A DNA stretch of 64,000 nucleotides from assembly GCA_032717465.1 (NCBI GenBank), contig CM064670.1, positions 11,488,083 through 11,552,082 of the forward strand, read 5' to 3'. The notes beneath the pieces were generated by a model, which saw only the letters and a list, made by a program, of their open reading frames with translations, was not told the origin of the DNA and made no database searches. Origin of the DNA: Coenobita brevimanus (taxonomy: Eukaryota > Arthropoda > Malacostraca > Decapoda > Coenobitidae). A program made the translations under genes and the position numbers. The stretch's first letter is position 1, and each line of letters begins with the position of its first letter. Positions 11,705 through 24,951 of this stretch are shown here, in pieces.

Positions 11705-13804
11705 TTGATGTTTTGTGACTGTGATTTATTCATGATGTCTACTATTACTACGCTTGATGAAGCCAAAGATTTTTTGTCACATGTGCAAACAGTGTGTGAT
11801 GTAGAAAACAGAACAAGGAATGAACTTAAGCTTGTTGCTCAACAAGTGGGAATTGCAGTTCACTCTCATCATTCTAAAGATCAAATTGTTGGCATGATTA
11901 ATAAAAGCTTGTTTAATGTAACTTCTCCAAATGAGCAAACGCAGCTTGAATTAGCTAAGTTACAGCTAGCCCTGCAGGAGGCTCGTGTTAAGGAGGCTGA
12001 ATTTCAAGCACGTGCTAAGGAGGCTGAGTCTCAGGCTAAGGAGGCTGAGTCTCAGGCTAAGGAGGCGGAGTCTCAGGCTCGTATTCAGGAGGCTGAATTT
12101 CAGGCAAATGCTCGTATTCTAGAGGCACAGGTACAGGGTCAGGCACAAATTGAACTTGCCAGGATTCAGGCAGACCATGAGTATCGCATGAAACAAGGTG
12201 GAACTGGATCATCTAGCTCTAATGATTTTGATGTGGCTAAAAATGTTAAACTTGTCCCTCCTTTTAATGAATCTGATTTAACAAAGTATTTTCAGTTGTT
12301 TGAGAGGGTAGCTACAGGTTTTAATTGGCCCAAAAAGTATTGGCCAGTACTCCTTCAAACTGTTCTCACCGGTAAAGCTCAAGTAACTTATGCATCTTTG
12401 CCTCAGGATCAATCTGATAATTATGATGTAGTTAAGAGCTTGATTCTTAAGGCCTATGAGCTTGTTCCTGAAGCCTATAGAGTAAAATTTAGGACAACTT
12501 ACAAGCAAGATAAGCAATCCCATGTTGAGTATGCAAAAATCAAAGAAGATCTGTTAGAGCAGTGGTTAAATTCTAAGAATGTGGATTCTGATTTTGGTAA
12601 ATTTAAGCAGATGATTTTGCTGGAAGACTTCAAAAGGTGTATTTATAAAGATGTAAGCCTATATCTTGATGAGAGAAGAATAGATAATTTGTCTGATGCT
12701 GCAGTTTTAGCTGATGAATATGTTCTCACTCACAAGAGATATTCTAAAGAAAAAGGGAAAGCTGAGAGTAAGTACGTTGCCTCTACTCAGAGTACAGGTA
12801 ACAGGAAAGAGAATAAAGATGATGTTTCTCAGGAAGTAAATACCAGCTTCACCTCTAGATTTCAGAAAAGTAAATGTACTTATTGTAGTAAGCTTGGTCA
12901 TACTACGGACAAATGTTTCAGGAGACAGCGTGATGTGAACAAAAAGGAGTCTTTAAATATTCAGTCAATTGGTCTAGTGTCCACCCTTGAGAGTTCCCAG
13001 AATTCTTTAACTGAATTAACTGAACCTGCTTTGAGGGGTAACTTAAATTCTCATGATGGAGCTCCTCTTTTGAGCAGTAACGTGGGTGACACTCTCAAGA
13101 GTTCATGTGCTAATTTCCTGTCTGATGGTTTTGTCAGTCCTCTGGACAATAATGACAGGAAATCAGTTAAAATATATCGTGATACAGGTGCTTGCCAATC
13201 CCTTATGCTGACCAGTGTTCTAGGCTCTAATGTTAATTCCTCTGATGAAACTGTAATCTTACAAGGTGTACGGAATAATTACTTCTCTGTCCCTCTGTGC
13301 AGAGTGAATTTAGAGTCTGGTTTTGTTAATGGTTCTGTTATGGTTGGGTTGGTTGAGACACTCCCAATGTCAGGTGTAACTTTCTTACTTGGAAATGATA
13401 TTGGTGGAAGTCAGGTGTGTCCAGCTCCTCAGTTGTCTGGTGAGCCAGTGGCTGCGTCCCAGGATTGTGATGTCCCTGGTGTGTTCTCTGCATGTGCTGT
13501 CACTAGGGCTAAGTCTAAAGTTACTGGTAACTTAGAGGATAATGATGATGATGATGTTATCCTAGCTGACACTTTTCTTGCTAATTTGGACCACTCACCA
13601 GATGAGGCAGTACCCCGTAGTATTGATAATTTGTCTCGTCAAGAGTTGGTTGAGTTGCAGGTTGCTGACCCTGAGTTGAAAGGTCTAGCTAACTCTGCTT
13701 GCAGTGAGGAAGAGTCAGCTGGTGCTTCTACTTGTTATTATGTAAAGTCAGGAGTACTTAGGAGGAAGTGGAGACCCCCAACAGCATCAGCCGACTGTGA
13801 ATGA
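11705..13804 (+). CDS. gag plus protease frame of Gmr1-like copy 1
   Basis: This 699-codon frame may start at Met 11705 or at the inner Met 11735 (MSTITTLDEA); copy 2 keeps the same arrangement. An alpha-helical N-terminus is followed by a coiled coil with tandem AKEAESQ repeats (about residues 95-120). Next, a SCAN-like capsid region (about 185-360) contains YWPVLLQTVLTGKAQ. A CCHC zinc knuckle, CTYCSKLGHTTDKC, lies at 12875-12916, and an aspartic-protease DTGA motif at 13181-13192. SCAN-like gags are known for Gmr1-like elements. The frame stops at TGA 13802, where copy 2 has TGG (Trp), so the stop is most likely a mutation separating gag-PR from IN-RT. Confidence 0.85.
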   Translation: MMFCDCDLFMMSTITTLDEAKDFLSHVQTVCDVENRTRNELKLVAQQVGIAVHSHHSKDQIVGMINKSLFNVTSPNEQTQLELAKLQLALQEARVKEAEFQARAKEAESQAKEAESQAKEAESQARIQEAEFQANARILEAQVQGQAQIELARIQADHEYRMKQGGTGSSSSNDFDVAKNVKLVPPFNESDLTKYFQLFERVATGFNWPKKYWPVLLQTVLTGKAQVTYASLPQDQSDNYDVVKSLILKAYELVPEAYRVKFRTTYKQDKQSHVEYAKIKEDLLEQWLNSKNVDSDFGKFKQMILLEDFKRCIYKDVSLYLDERRIDNLSDAAVLADEYVLTHKRYSKEKGKAESKYVASTQSTGNRKENKDDVSQEVNTSFTSRFQKSKCTYCSKLGHTTDKCFRRQRDVNKKESLNIQSIGLVSTLESSQNSLTELTEPALRGNLNSHDGAPLLSSNVGDTLKSSCANFLSDGFVSPLDNNDRKSVKIYRDTGACQSLMLTSVLGSNVNSSDETVILQGVRNNYFSVPLCRVNLESGFVNGSVMVGLVETLPMSGVTFLLGNDIGGSQVCPAPQLSGEPVAASQDCDVPGVFSACAVTRAKSKVTGNLEDNDDDDVILADTFLANLDHSPDEAVPRSIDNLSRQELVELQVADPELKGLANSACSEEESAGASTCYYVKSGVLRRKWRPPTASADCE

Positions 13805-16401
13805 GAGGTTGTACATCAAGTTGTCATCCCTCGTGTTTGTAGGCAGGATATCATTAGAGTGGCTCATGATTCCAGTTTGGCAGGACACCTTGGAGTGAGG
13901 AAGACTGTGGCACGCATTTTGAAACACTTCTACTGGCCAGGTATCTTCAGGGATGTTTCCTGGTATTGTAAGTCTTGTCACACCTGTCAAGTTGTGGGGA
14001 AGTGTAATCGGACCGAAGAGGTTGCACCTCTAGTTCCCATTCCTCCTTTTGAGGCGCCATTCACCCGTGTGTTGGTGGATATTGTGGGCCCTTTTCCTAA
14101 GATTTCTTCAGGATTTTCTTATGTGTTGACCCTGATTGATATGGCTACTCGTTATCCTGAAGCCATTCCACTTAGAAATATCTCAGCAAAGAACGTGGTT
14201 AAGGAAATGCTAGGGTTCTTCACAAAGTTTGGTCTGCCCAAAGAGGTACAGTCAGACCGGGGAAGTAATTTCATGTCAAATGTTTTCAAGCAGTCTCTGA
14301 AAGAGTTGGGCATCACCCAGATCACGTCTTCAGCTTACCATCCCCAGACCCAAGGAGCGTTGGAGAGATATCATCAAACACTCAAAACGATGCTCAAGAA
14401 ATACTGTTTGGAACATCAGAAAGACTGGGATAAAGGTCTTCCATTGGTTGTGTTTGCCGCAAGAGAATCTCCAAATGAATCACTGGGCTTCTCACCTTTT
14501 GAACTACTGTTTGGCCATGAAGTAAGAGGACCCCTTAAGTTACTCAAGGAATGCTGGCTGTCGGAGGAAGATGACGTCAACCTGCTGGAGTATGTGATGA
14601 AGTTCAAAGAACGGCTGTCCACTGCTTTACAGCTGGCGAGAGAGAATTTAGGAGCTGCTCAGGAGAAGATGAAGACTTGGTATGATAAGAAGTCCAGGAT
14701 ACGCCACTTTCAGCCAGGAGATCAGGTTTTGATTCTGCTACCGGTTCATGGGCAACCTCTTCAAGCCAAGTTTAGTGGTCCTTATAACGTGGAGAAGAAA
14801 CTCAGTGGTGTCAACTATGTCATCGCCACACCAGATCGTGGAAAGAACAAGCAACCATGTAACATCAACATGCTAAAGTTATATCACAGGCGGGACGAAA
14901 ATAACCCAGTCTGCAATGTAGCTGTTCCTCCCGAGTCTGCAAGTGAAGTTCTCCCATGCAGTATGAGCCTGAGTGATAGTTTGGGGAAGAATCCTGATAT
15001 CATGAATGATCTCCAGACTAAGCTTTCTCATCTACCTCCCGAGGAAAGGCAGGAGTTTTCGGCATTACTGCAGGAGTACCCGCAAGTGTTCCGTGCCACT
15101 CCAGGAAGAACCACTGTGTTGATGCATGATGTCGATGTTGGAGACGCAATGCCAATTAAACTGCCTCCTTTCCGTGTGAACCCAGTGAAAGTTCCTCTCA
15201 TCCAGAAGGAGCTTGGCTACCTGTTGGACAAGATGATTGAGCCCTGTCAGAGCGAGTGGAGTTCTCCTGTCACTCTAGTCCCTAAGCCAGGTGGGTCACA
15301 GAGGCTTTGCATCGACTACAGACGTGTTAATCAGATAACCAAAACAGACACTTACCCTCTCCCTCGTGTGGAAGATTGCATAGACAAGATCGGAAAGGCT
15401 AGGTACATAAGTAAGTTTGATTTGATAAAGGGATACTGGCAAGTACCTATGACTGAACGTGCTAGGGAGATCTCATGTTTTGTAACACTAGGAAAGACTT
15501 TTGTATGTTCTGTAATGCCATATGGTATGAAGAATGCACCAGCCACATTTCAGAAGCTCATGAATGTTGTAACAGAGGGTTTGGCAGGGTGTGTTGTTTA
15601 TATTGATGATGTATTAATCTTCAGTGACAACTGGAAAGATCACCTATGCCATGTCAGTAAATTTCTTGAGCGTTTGGTTTATGCTAATCTTGTAGCTAAT
15701 TTATCAAAGTGTGAGTTTGGTCAAGTTAAAGTTCAGTACCTTGGGTATGTAATTGGTGATGGACATGTTGCACCACCAGGAGCTAAGGTTCAGGTTATAA
15801 GTGATCTTCCCAGACCTAAAAGTAGGAAAGAGCTACAAAGATTTTTGGGAATGGTAGGTTATTACAGGAGATTTGTTCTTAACTTTTCAATTCTTGTATC
15901 ACCACTTACAGACCTACTGAAAAAGGGAGTTAAATTTGTCTGGACCGATAACTGTGAATCCTCTTTCAACAAACTTAAAGCTATCCTATTAAGTCAGCCA
16001 GTGCTCGCTACTCCAAATTTTGCTAAGCCTTTTAAGATGTCTGTTGATGCAAGTGATACAGGAGCTGGGGCTGTTTTGCTGCAAGAGGATGATCAGGGTA
16101 TTGAACACCCTGTATCTTATTACAGTAAGAAGTTCACTCCACCTCAAAAGAACTACTCAACTATTGAGAAAGAGCTTTTGGCCTTGATTTTGGGTTTACA
16201 GCATTTTTCATTTTATTTGTGTTCTGGTTTTGACCCCATAGTCATTTATACCGATCATAACCCACTGAAATTCCTTAGTAAGTTTAAAGATAAAATCAGA
16301 GATTGACAAGATGGAGTCTACTTCTTCAGGAGTATTCATTAGACATACAACATGTCAAGGGGAAAGAAAATGTTATTGCAGATTGCTTATCTAGACTTTA
16401 G
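13805..16401 (+). pseudogene. integrase, reverse transcriptase and RNase H of Gmr1-like copy 1
   Basis: Continuing the gag-pol frame past the TGA, the region opens with a zinc-binding integrase N-terminus (AGHLGVRKT, then CKSCHTC). The integrase core shows the D,D-35-E residues in VDIVGPF, QSDRGSNF and QGALERYHQTL, followed by a GPY module (FSGPYNVEKK). RT motifs then include WSSPVTLVPKPGG, SKFDLIKGYWQV and YIDD (15599-15610). RNase H shows VDASDTGAGAVL, TIEKELLAL and YTDHNPLKF. A single-nucleotide loss in an A-run near 16290 moves the last 35 or so codons out of frame; the conserved end (ADCLSRL, stop at 16399-16401) is readable after it. One codon is also missing relative to copy 2 (YLLDKMIEP versus YLLDHKMIEP). 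Confidence 0.85.
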
Positions 16402-16450
16402 ACAGATTGTTTTAGAGTAATAAGAAATTTCCTTTGTAAATTTCTTTTTC

Positions 16451-16462
16451 TTTGTGGGGAGG
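16451..16462 (+). other. polypurine tract
   Basis: TTGTGGGGAGG lies directly before the 3' LTR and is repeated, inverted, beside the matching LTR of copy 2 (39186-39197). It is the expected plus-strand primer of an LTR element. Confidence 0.7.
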
Positions 16463-18470
<2,008 letters not shown>

Positions 18471-18927
18471 ATACGAGTATGTACGATTTAGTATTCAAGA
18501 TAAAGAGCAGACCAATTCCGTCAGTGAAAGTATACCAAGTATAGTATGACTTTGCCTTGGGTAGTAATAGTGGTTGTCGCCCAGGGTTTATCTGATATTT
18601 GAACCCAGCGAACTGCAGACTAAAGTTACCCTCCTACTGTTCACCATCCTCTTTTTGTGGGATGGGGAAGGAACTAAGGAACGTACGTAGAACCGGGTAG
18701 TGGAGCGACACAAATATATCGGTGCCACCATGTGAAGGCGTCCCTCTCCATGACCTTGGCTTAAGTATTTTTGGCGCTTGTAGACCGACCACACTGCCCT
18801 GGGATCGAGCCCGCGTCTGAACAGCCACCTCCAACCTTTGTGTACAGTCAGCAGCAAAAGTCCTGTCTCCTCTCTTGCTTTCTCTCCATGAACTTTGGAA
18901 ATTAATGAAGTGAATCCGTAGCAACTG
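18471..18927. other. intergenic, no gene seen
   Basis: The sequence is mixed-composition. Minus-strand frames of 89 and 96 codons overlap here but show no recognisable domain, no consistent splice signals and no similarity to anything else in the window. Confidence 0.5.
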
Positions 18928-19162
18928 ACACTATACCCTTTTCACGTTAACTTGGCCCAGATTTTCATCCATTTGCAGCTTATTTCACGTAGCTCAGTGG
19001 AAGAAAAAGACAGGAAAAGACAGTGCTACGGCTCTACATTCTTATCACAGAACCTCTTCGTGACTGGCACCATATTTCATTGCCAAGCTACTGTTACAGC
19101 TCTGTATTCCAAATGGAGAGATGGCAGTTCTAGGCAAAGTTAGAGTAAAAGGAGTATACTGG
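18928..19162 (+). mobile_element. MITE-A, complete copy
   Basis: Left end ACACTATACCC with TAACTTGGCC; right end GGCAAAGTTAGAGTAAAAGG with AGTATACT. Relative to the 521-750 copy it lies in the opposite orientation. Confidence 0.75.
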
Positions 19163-19293
19163 CAATGATCTTTGGCCTAATTGAGTTATCATGGTAATTT
19201 GCTGAGGACGTGATGGACTGATTTTCAAAGCTTTTGGAGTGAGAAGCAGAAGATATAAGACTTTTGATGTCGACTGTACAGCACCACTACACG

Positions 19294-19357
<64 letters not shown>

Positions 19358-19611
19358 TCTGACATTTCTCCTACACTTCCTTTATAGGTCAGGGCATTGA
19401 CGAACCAGGAAACATTGTATATTAAAATAACACCGACCTATCAAGTAAACATTTCTTCAAGTATCACAGTTTCATATGTGTGTATTATTCATTTTGAGGC
19501 TTCTTGCACAAAAATTAAATGAACTTGTCTTATCCCCTTCACTCCGATGGTGTACGATCAACCTAATGTCTACCTATCTATTTATCTACTGATCTGTCTA
19601 TCTGTCAGTCT
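19163..19611. other. intergenic with (GA)n microsatellite
   Basis: A (GA)n run at about 19295-19354 is flanked by AT-rich sequence. No gene seen. Confidence 0.7.
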
Positions 19612-20060
19612 ATCTATCTCTCTATCTATCTATCTATCTATCTACCTGTTGTCAGATGCCTTAATCCTGTAATGCGTGACCACAAACAATTCGCCTCCAT
19701 GTCACCCTGTCCTCTACCACATGACTGCCTACCGTGCAACTCACACCCTTTCCTCTCATGTACCTCACCACCCCTTTCCTCCATCGCATCCCTAGTCTCC
19801 CCACCCACCCCCGCCCCTCGTCATCCAGCTACCCTTCCTCCAGGCCACACACTCCCTTCTCATTATTCTCCACCCCATTGATCCATCTCATCCTCGGTCT
19901 TTCCCTCCCCCTCCTCTCCGCCACTTAGTTAACCTCTCTCCAGTTCGCACACCCCTCTTTCGTATAGCCTAATTCTCCAATCCATTCCTCCATCTCATCC
20001 TCGGTCTCCCTCTCCCCTCTCCACCTCACCCACATACACTCTCCTTGTCAGTCTCCTGTA
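19612..20060 (-). mobile_element. LINE-B 3' end with (GATA)n tail
   Basis: Read on the minus strand it ends GGATTAAGGCATCTGACAAC and then (GATA)n, preceded by a long G/A-rich stretch. The same 3' end recurs at 63544-64000 (best copy), 22677-22925, 24160-24285 and 25400-25525. No coding remains here. Confidence 0.65.
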
Positions 20061-21182
20061 CTTATTGAATTTGTTTCCAGTCTCTTTTATTCAGCTATGC
20101 AAGGAATTATGGTCGTTATAAGAAGGAACGCAATATTTCACCCACCCAACCTGAAATATCTATCTTAAACAAATTATAATCGTCTCCAATCAGCAAAAAT
20201 ACGATAAATGTACATCATATTGAAAGGGTTAATTCTCACTATAGTCTGTTTGTTTACATCTGATGGTACTGGACCACGTATATTACTTGAATACTAAGCT
20301 GTGGTTGCGTGAAATTCAGTGAGCCATAGGTAGGAGGTAGGAACGAGTCTCCTTGGTTACTAGTCACATTTATCCTTCAGTCTGACTTGTCAGATGAAAA
20401 TAAACCAACTCCATACCTACAGGAGACAGATAGACAGACATGCAGACAGAGACAGACAGAGACAAAGACAGAAAGAAAGAGAAAGAGACGGAGACAGAGA
20501 GAGGACATCTGACCTTTCAGCCACACTTTCTCTGTAGCTTAGGACATTCATCTACCAGGAGGCAGTTTTTAATTTTTATATTTTTTGTTATTGTTTGAAA
20601 TCCTATATATCCAGGTGAAAGAGCAAATTAAAAATATTTCTTAATATAGCATAACTATTGAAAGGGGAACAGATAAGAGGAGACAAATGGTGTAAAAATA
20701 CAGAGAGAGAGAGAGAGAGAGAGAGGCTGATAACACACAGAAAGCGACCCACATTTCACTGGATTTGGAATTTAGCGGATGCGACCCCAACTCCCTTAAC
20801 TTCTTTTACAGGCAGTTTCCTACCTCCTACGTCAAAAAGGGGAACGGGACAGACAGGAGATTGTACCTGAGACTTGGTTTTGTCATTGCGGCTTCTTTTT
20901 CCTCTGATTCATGTCCCATCATAATTCTATTCGTATTGAACTTGGTACTTAAGGTCTGCAGAGCTTTGACGTAATATTTATTTTCTTTCCATGGCCAGAC
21001 AATTGTACGGGTATTCAGACTGCGAAATACCTCTCTTAATGAAGTGATGGGAGGCAGTCTTCATAATCAACCACTTCACCCTGATGACGTGTTAATTAAG
21101 TCTTTCTGGTCACCGAATACTACATCTTAGGCGAGGATGGTCGTAGTTAAGTGGTTAAAAACTCTCTATGAATACCGTGACG
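20061..21182. other. intergenic, no gene seen
   Basis: Short GACA/GAGA-type runs lie at about 20420-20505 and (GA)n at about 20701-20725. Otherwise unremarkable AT-rich sequence without a recognisable ORF. Confidence 0.6.
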
Positions 21183-21606
21183 TCTTTAACCATTTCACTC
21201 CGATGACATATTAAAGTTCTCCGACACTTCTCTTCCAATTATTCATAAAAAGTTACATCATATACCGGTATAGTTAAGTGATAGCAATATGAGGCACGAG
21301 ACAAAAGTATGAGAAGGTGGATGATTGCCGTTTGAGGAGGACTGAGAAGTATCGACGGCTGGACACATTGCTGGCTGAAAACTGTCGCCCAACCTTTTCT
21401 TCTGGCTGTACTTTATTATATTCTTTTTACCTCCGGATTTTTTTTCTTTTTTTATTTTTAATTCAGGGGAAATATTTACCAGTGAAGGAGAAAATGAAGG
21501 CTGTATCTTACCCGTCCAGTTCAAAAAATCGCTCCTCAGCTGAATAAAATCGTCTGGAGATGGGAAAATATGAACTAAAAAAGGATCATCGGACTGAAGG
21601 GATTAA
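21183..21606. mobile_element. possible TIR element (MITE-E)
   Basis: The left end TTTAACCATTTCACTCCGAT and the right end ATCGGACTGAAGGGATTAAA are imperfect inverted repeats about 400 bp apart. Fragments of the same end motif occur near 19530 and 21060. No TSD can be established. Confidence 0.4.
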
Positions 21607-21698
21607 AATTATATTCTTGATTCCTTCAGACGATTTATTCAGCTAAGGAGACAATCCGGCGCTGTGAAGGAGATTGAAAATATCCTCTTAACCTCATA

Positions 21699-21988
21699 AG
21701 GAAGGAAGGAAGGAAGGACGGAAAGAAGGAAGGAAGGAAGGGTGGATGGAAGGAAGGAATGAAGGAAGGATGGACGGAAAGTAGGAAGGAAAGAAGGACG
21801 GAAGAAAGTAATGAAGGAAGGATGGACGGAAGGAAGAAATGAAGGAAGGAAGGAGGGAAAGAAGGAATGAAGGAGGGAAGGACGGAAGGAAGGAAAGAGC
21901 TAAGGATGGACGGAAGGAGTGAGGAAAGAAATAAAGAGTACAGATATTAAGAGAACTGAGAGGGAGAGAGAGAGAGAGAGAGAGAGAG
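21699..21988. repeat. (GGAA)n with GGAC variants, then (GA)n
   Basis: A tetranucleotide GGAA array with frequent GGAC, GGAT and AAGA interruptions, followed by a short (GA)n run at about 21963-21988. Confidence 0.9.
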
Positions 21989-22069
21989 AATCACGCCTAT
22001 ACGCCACCCCTGCTACCGCCATACCATTTTGTTCAACTTAGGGGAGACCATCGTAGTGAAAAGAAATTT

Positions 22070-22385
22070 ATACGGGATGGTCTTTAAATAGCCCTGCCGA
22101 AGAAGCTCACATGGCTGTATATTATGTGGTGGGAACGGCTCAGTCTGCAGGTGTGGGTGTAGGAATAGGAAAAGATTAAATGATGCATACATATAAAACA
22201 AATTAACCTGGCGCAATATTATGTGTTGTAGGGACGGCTCAGTCTTCTGGTGTGGGTGTGGGTGTGGCACTGGAAGTAGGAAATGAATTAGCTGAGCACA
22301 CACATTGATATTCTGGCAGCCGTCCCAGTAGCACACAAGATAACACAGCGGAGTGCAAGAGGAGCGCTATATATGGACCACCTTG
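22070..22385 (+). mobile_element. MITE-D, partial copy
   Basis: It shares GTGGTGGGAACGGC and the end GCGCTATATATGGACCACCT with the clearer copy at 59375-59665. A GGGACGGCTCAGTCT segment occurs twice inside it, suggesting an internal duplication. The left terminal repeat is not visible. Confidence 0.45.
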
Positions 22386-22676
22386 GGCCCAGTGAAAAAT
22401 ATATGACTATTTTTAACCTTAACTGCATCAATCCAGGTGTGTCCTATCTCCACTACGGCTCATAAATTTACCCTGTGTCAATGTATTTCTTGGCAGCCTC
22501 ATTTATCTATTGTGAGTCCAGCCGAGAGTGAAAGCAAACACCTCTGATGATGATGTACGAACAGGGAGCAAATTATACCAACTTTTATTATATTTGTTGT
22601 GAAGATACAATACGGAATTTTAATATCTGGGACTAATTTATTTTCCATGTTTTTACGAGCCACGCAGAGTGAAATC
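22386..22676. other. intergenic, no gene seen
   Basis: AT-rich unique sequence without an ORF or repeat that I recognise. Confidence 0.5.
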
Positions 22677-22925
22677 TATTTATCTATCTATAGCCAGACG
22701 CCTTTAATCCCATGAGGACTGGCCCTAACCTCCATGTCGCCCTTTCCCCTGCCATTTCGCCGTATTCCCCCCACCTCACACACCCCACTCCAGGCGTAAA
22801 CTAAAATAAGACTCAAATTACAGGTTGTCATATCCAAGGGAGTGCAGGATGGTCTCCACACAGGTACAGTAGGCATCAAAAGTCATGTCGCCTCCCCTCA
22901 CTCACTCTCCACGGGTTCTGGAAAT
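22677..22925 (-). mobile_element. LINE-B 3' end, diverged copy
   Basis: The minus strand ends in GGGATTAAAGGCGTCTGGC followed by (TAGA)n, the LINE-B terminal motif, with upstream sequence similar to the 63.5 kb copy (GACATGGAGG-like). Confidence 0.55.
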
Positions 22926-22980
22926 CCCTGTGTTGGATCTGCAGCAAACGACGCTTATGACACTGATTTGAGGCCAAGGA

Positions 22981-23198
22981 GGATATTCTCATGCGGTTAG
23001 GAAGCCCTCTAACACCTCTTCTTTACCGGTTTATTTCTGCTTCTGACCCTTTACTATATTCTTGCTAGTTACTCATGAAATCTAGGTGGACGTTAAAAAG
23101 GTATTAAAAGCAAAAAACGGGATGTTAATGGGTAGTGTGGAAAATAAATCGCTAAGGAAGATGTGTTAAGGAGCCTCCTTACCAAACGAGAATACTGG
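22981..23198. mobile_element. MITE-B copy
   Basis: Inverted ends: a left end like TTAGGAAGCCCTCTAACACC and a right end like AATAAATCGCTAAGGAAGA followed by GGAGCCTCCTTACC. The same roughly 45-bp inverted ends and roughly 220-bp size recur at 27488, 32575, 32922, 34425, 34655 and 34940. Confidence 0.65.
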
Positions 23199-23799
23199 TT
23201 CAAGTCATCAGTGTCAGTTGCTGAGGATTTACTACACTGATCTTCAAAGTGCACGGAGAGAAAAGCAGGAGAGGCGACAGGACCCTTGAGGCTGACTGTT
23301 CAATACACTGATGGTACCTCTGTGTAACCTGTCATGAGGATACTGTACACAGGATCCCAAAATATATGGGTTTGTGTAGTTTGACCCCTGACCCCATATA
23401 CCCCTTAATCAGAAAAATGAAAACAAAAACAAAAAAAGGGTCTAGGGATATATGCCTATAATAATTCCTTTATTCCCAGAACTGCCTCCTTTTGGAACTC
23501 GTGTCAGCAGATGAGTTCCCCCGAAAACTTCAACTTACAGCAGTTCAAGTCCAGCTGTTACAGATTTTTTATGAATGGAGGACACCTGTAATCTGATGTA
23601 TTGATTTTTTTTATAGTTAATTTGTTTTTCCTTCCTCTATTCGGTAAAACAAAACAAAAAAAAGTTCTACCAAGTTTGATGTCGACAGGTGAAAAAATAT
23701 AAGAATGGCACTAAACTGAAGTGTTTGGAAGAAAGAAGAAGGAAGAAATAAATTAGCAAACGCAGTAGACCTCCACTTCATTGTTTGGTGACCTGATAA
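23199..23799. other. intergenic, no gene seen
   Basis: AT-rich sequence with short A-runs and no recognisable repeat or ORF. Confidence 0.5.
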
Positions 23800-24015
23800 C
23801 TATATATACGTTGTTTATCTTAACCTGTCCCAGATTTTCGTGCTTTTGTAGCTTGTTACACAGAAGCCAGTGAAGGAAATAGACAAAACTACGGCTCTCT
23901 ACCCTTTCTATAACACTTCTTCGTGATTAACATGGAAATTTGTTGTTAATCTGTTGTTAAAACTGAGGGTTGCAGATGGAGAGATTGCAGTTTTTGGCCA
24001 AGTAAGGGTAAAATG
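23800..24015 (+). mobile_element. MITE-A copy
   Basis: Left end TTAACCTGTCCCAGATTTTC; right end TTTGGCCAAGTAAGGGTAAA. The interior matches the 18928 copy (CTTCTTCGTGATT, GGAGAGATTGCAG). Confidence 0.65.
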
Positions 24016-24114
24016 ACTTTAACTGTATATTTGAGGAATGAAGTATCGTACTCAATTATTCATCGCTTCGTGTCGTAGTCCTGAGCAGAAAGCATAATAT
24101 TCAAAATCTGGAAG

Positions 24115-24151
<37 letters not shown>

Positions 24152-24159
24152 GTAATATG

Positions 24160-24285
24160 AGGGAGGGGGACTGAGTTGGGGGAAGGGCAGTCAAATAGTG
24201 GGTGACAGAGCGACTTGGAGGCGTTTTGTTTGCTGCCACCCTTTAGCCTTTGCGTGATTAGGGCATCGGGCTATAGATAATAATA
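24160..24285 (+). mobile_element. LINE-B 3' end (duplicated at 25400-25525)
   Basis: The segment from GGGTGACAGAGCGAC through TTGGAGGCG to GTGATTAGGGCATCGGGCTA, then (TAA)n, aligns with the LINE-B terminus of the 63.5 kb copy (GACAGGGCGACATGGAGGCG ... GGGATTAAGGCGTCCGGCAA). Confidence 0.55.
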
Positions 24286-24298
24286 GTAATAATTAAAA

Positions 24299-24335
<37 letters not shown>

Positions 24336-24617
24336 TAATTGGGGACGCTCACCACCCACTCACTCGATGTAGTGTTGCTCTCAGGTGTCTGCCCTTTCCT
24401 CTCCTCCATCCTTCTTTCCTTCTAGCCTCTTCTTTCCTTCATTCTTTCCTCGTCCTTCAGCCTACAGGTAACTTTACGCTTCCTCTTCTGTCTTTCTTTC
24501 CCTCATTCTTCCCTCTTCCTTCTACCCTTGAGTGAGTCTACACTGAGTGACAAGCCAAATGGTTTCCTGTACACGAGGAAACCATTTACTACCATGCGTG
24601 GTAACCATATAACCAAA

Positions 24618-24845
24618 TTTTGGCGCCTGGTGGTTTAGTGGGTAATTACGGCGCTCCAATCGGAAGGAACTGGTGAAGGTTTATAATATCCAAGGGATGG
24701 TTGGGGTTGATTGCTCAAGTAATGCCACTCAGGGATGAGTGAGGCTGGTGACTCATCTTAAATGTCAGGACCAACTTGCCTAGCCCCGGGCTCCTACGCT
24801 CCTCATGGGGCAACGTAGGATTGGATGATGGATGGATGGATGGAC
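24618..24845 (+). mobile_element. tRNA-derived SINE S4 with (TAA)n tail
   Basis: It begins GGCGCCTGGTGGTTTAGTGG, which holds a good RNA polymerase III A box (TGGTTTAGTGG). A poor B box follows near GGTTTATAATATCC, then a unique body and GATGGATGGATGGAC before (TAA)n. The copy in the second duplication unit is at 25857-26084. Confidence 0.55.
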
Positions 24846-24887
<42 letters not shown>

Positions 24888-24893
24888 TAATAA

Positions 24894-24950
<57 letters not shown>

Positions 24951-24951
<1 letters not shown>

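Noticed and set aside
18588..18924. Overlapping 89- and 96-codon minus-strand frames
   Set aside because: No domain, no splice support and no repeat relationship; chance frames are likely.
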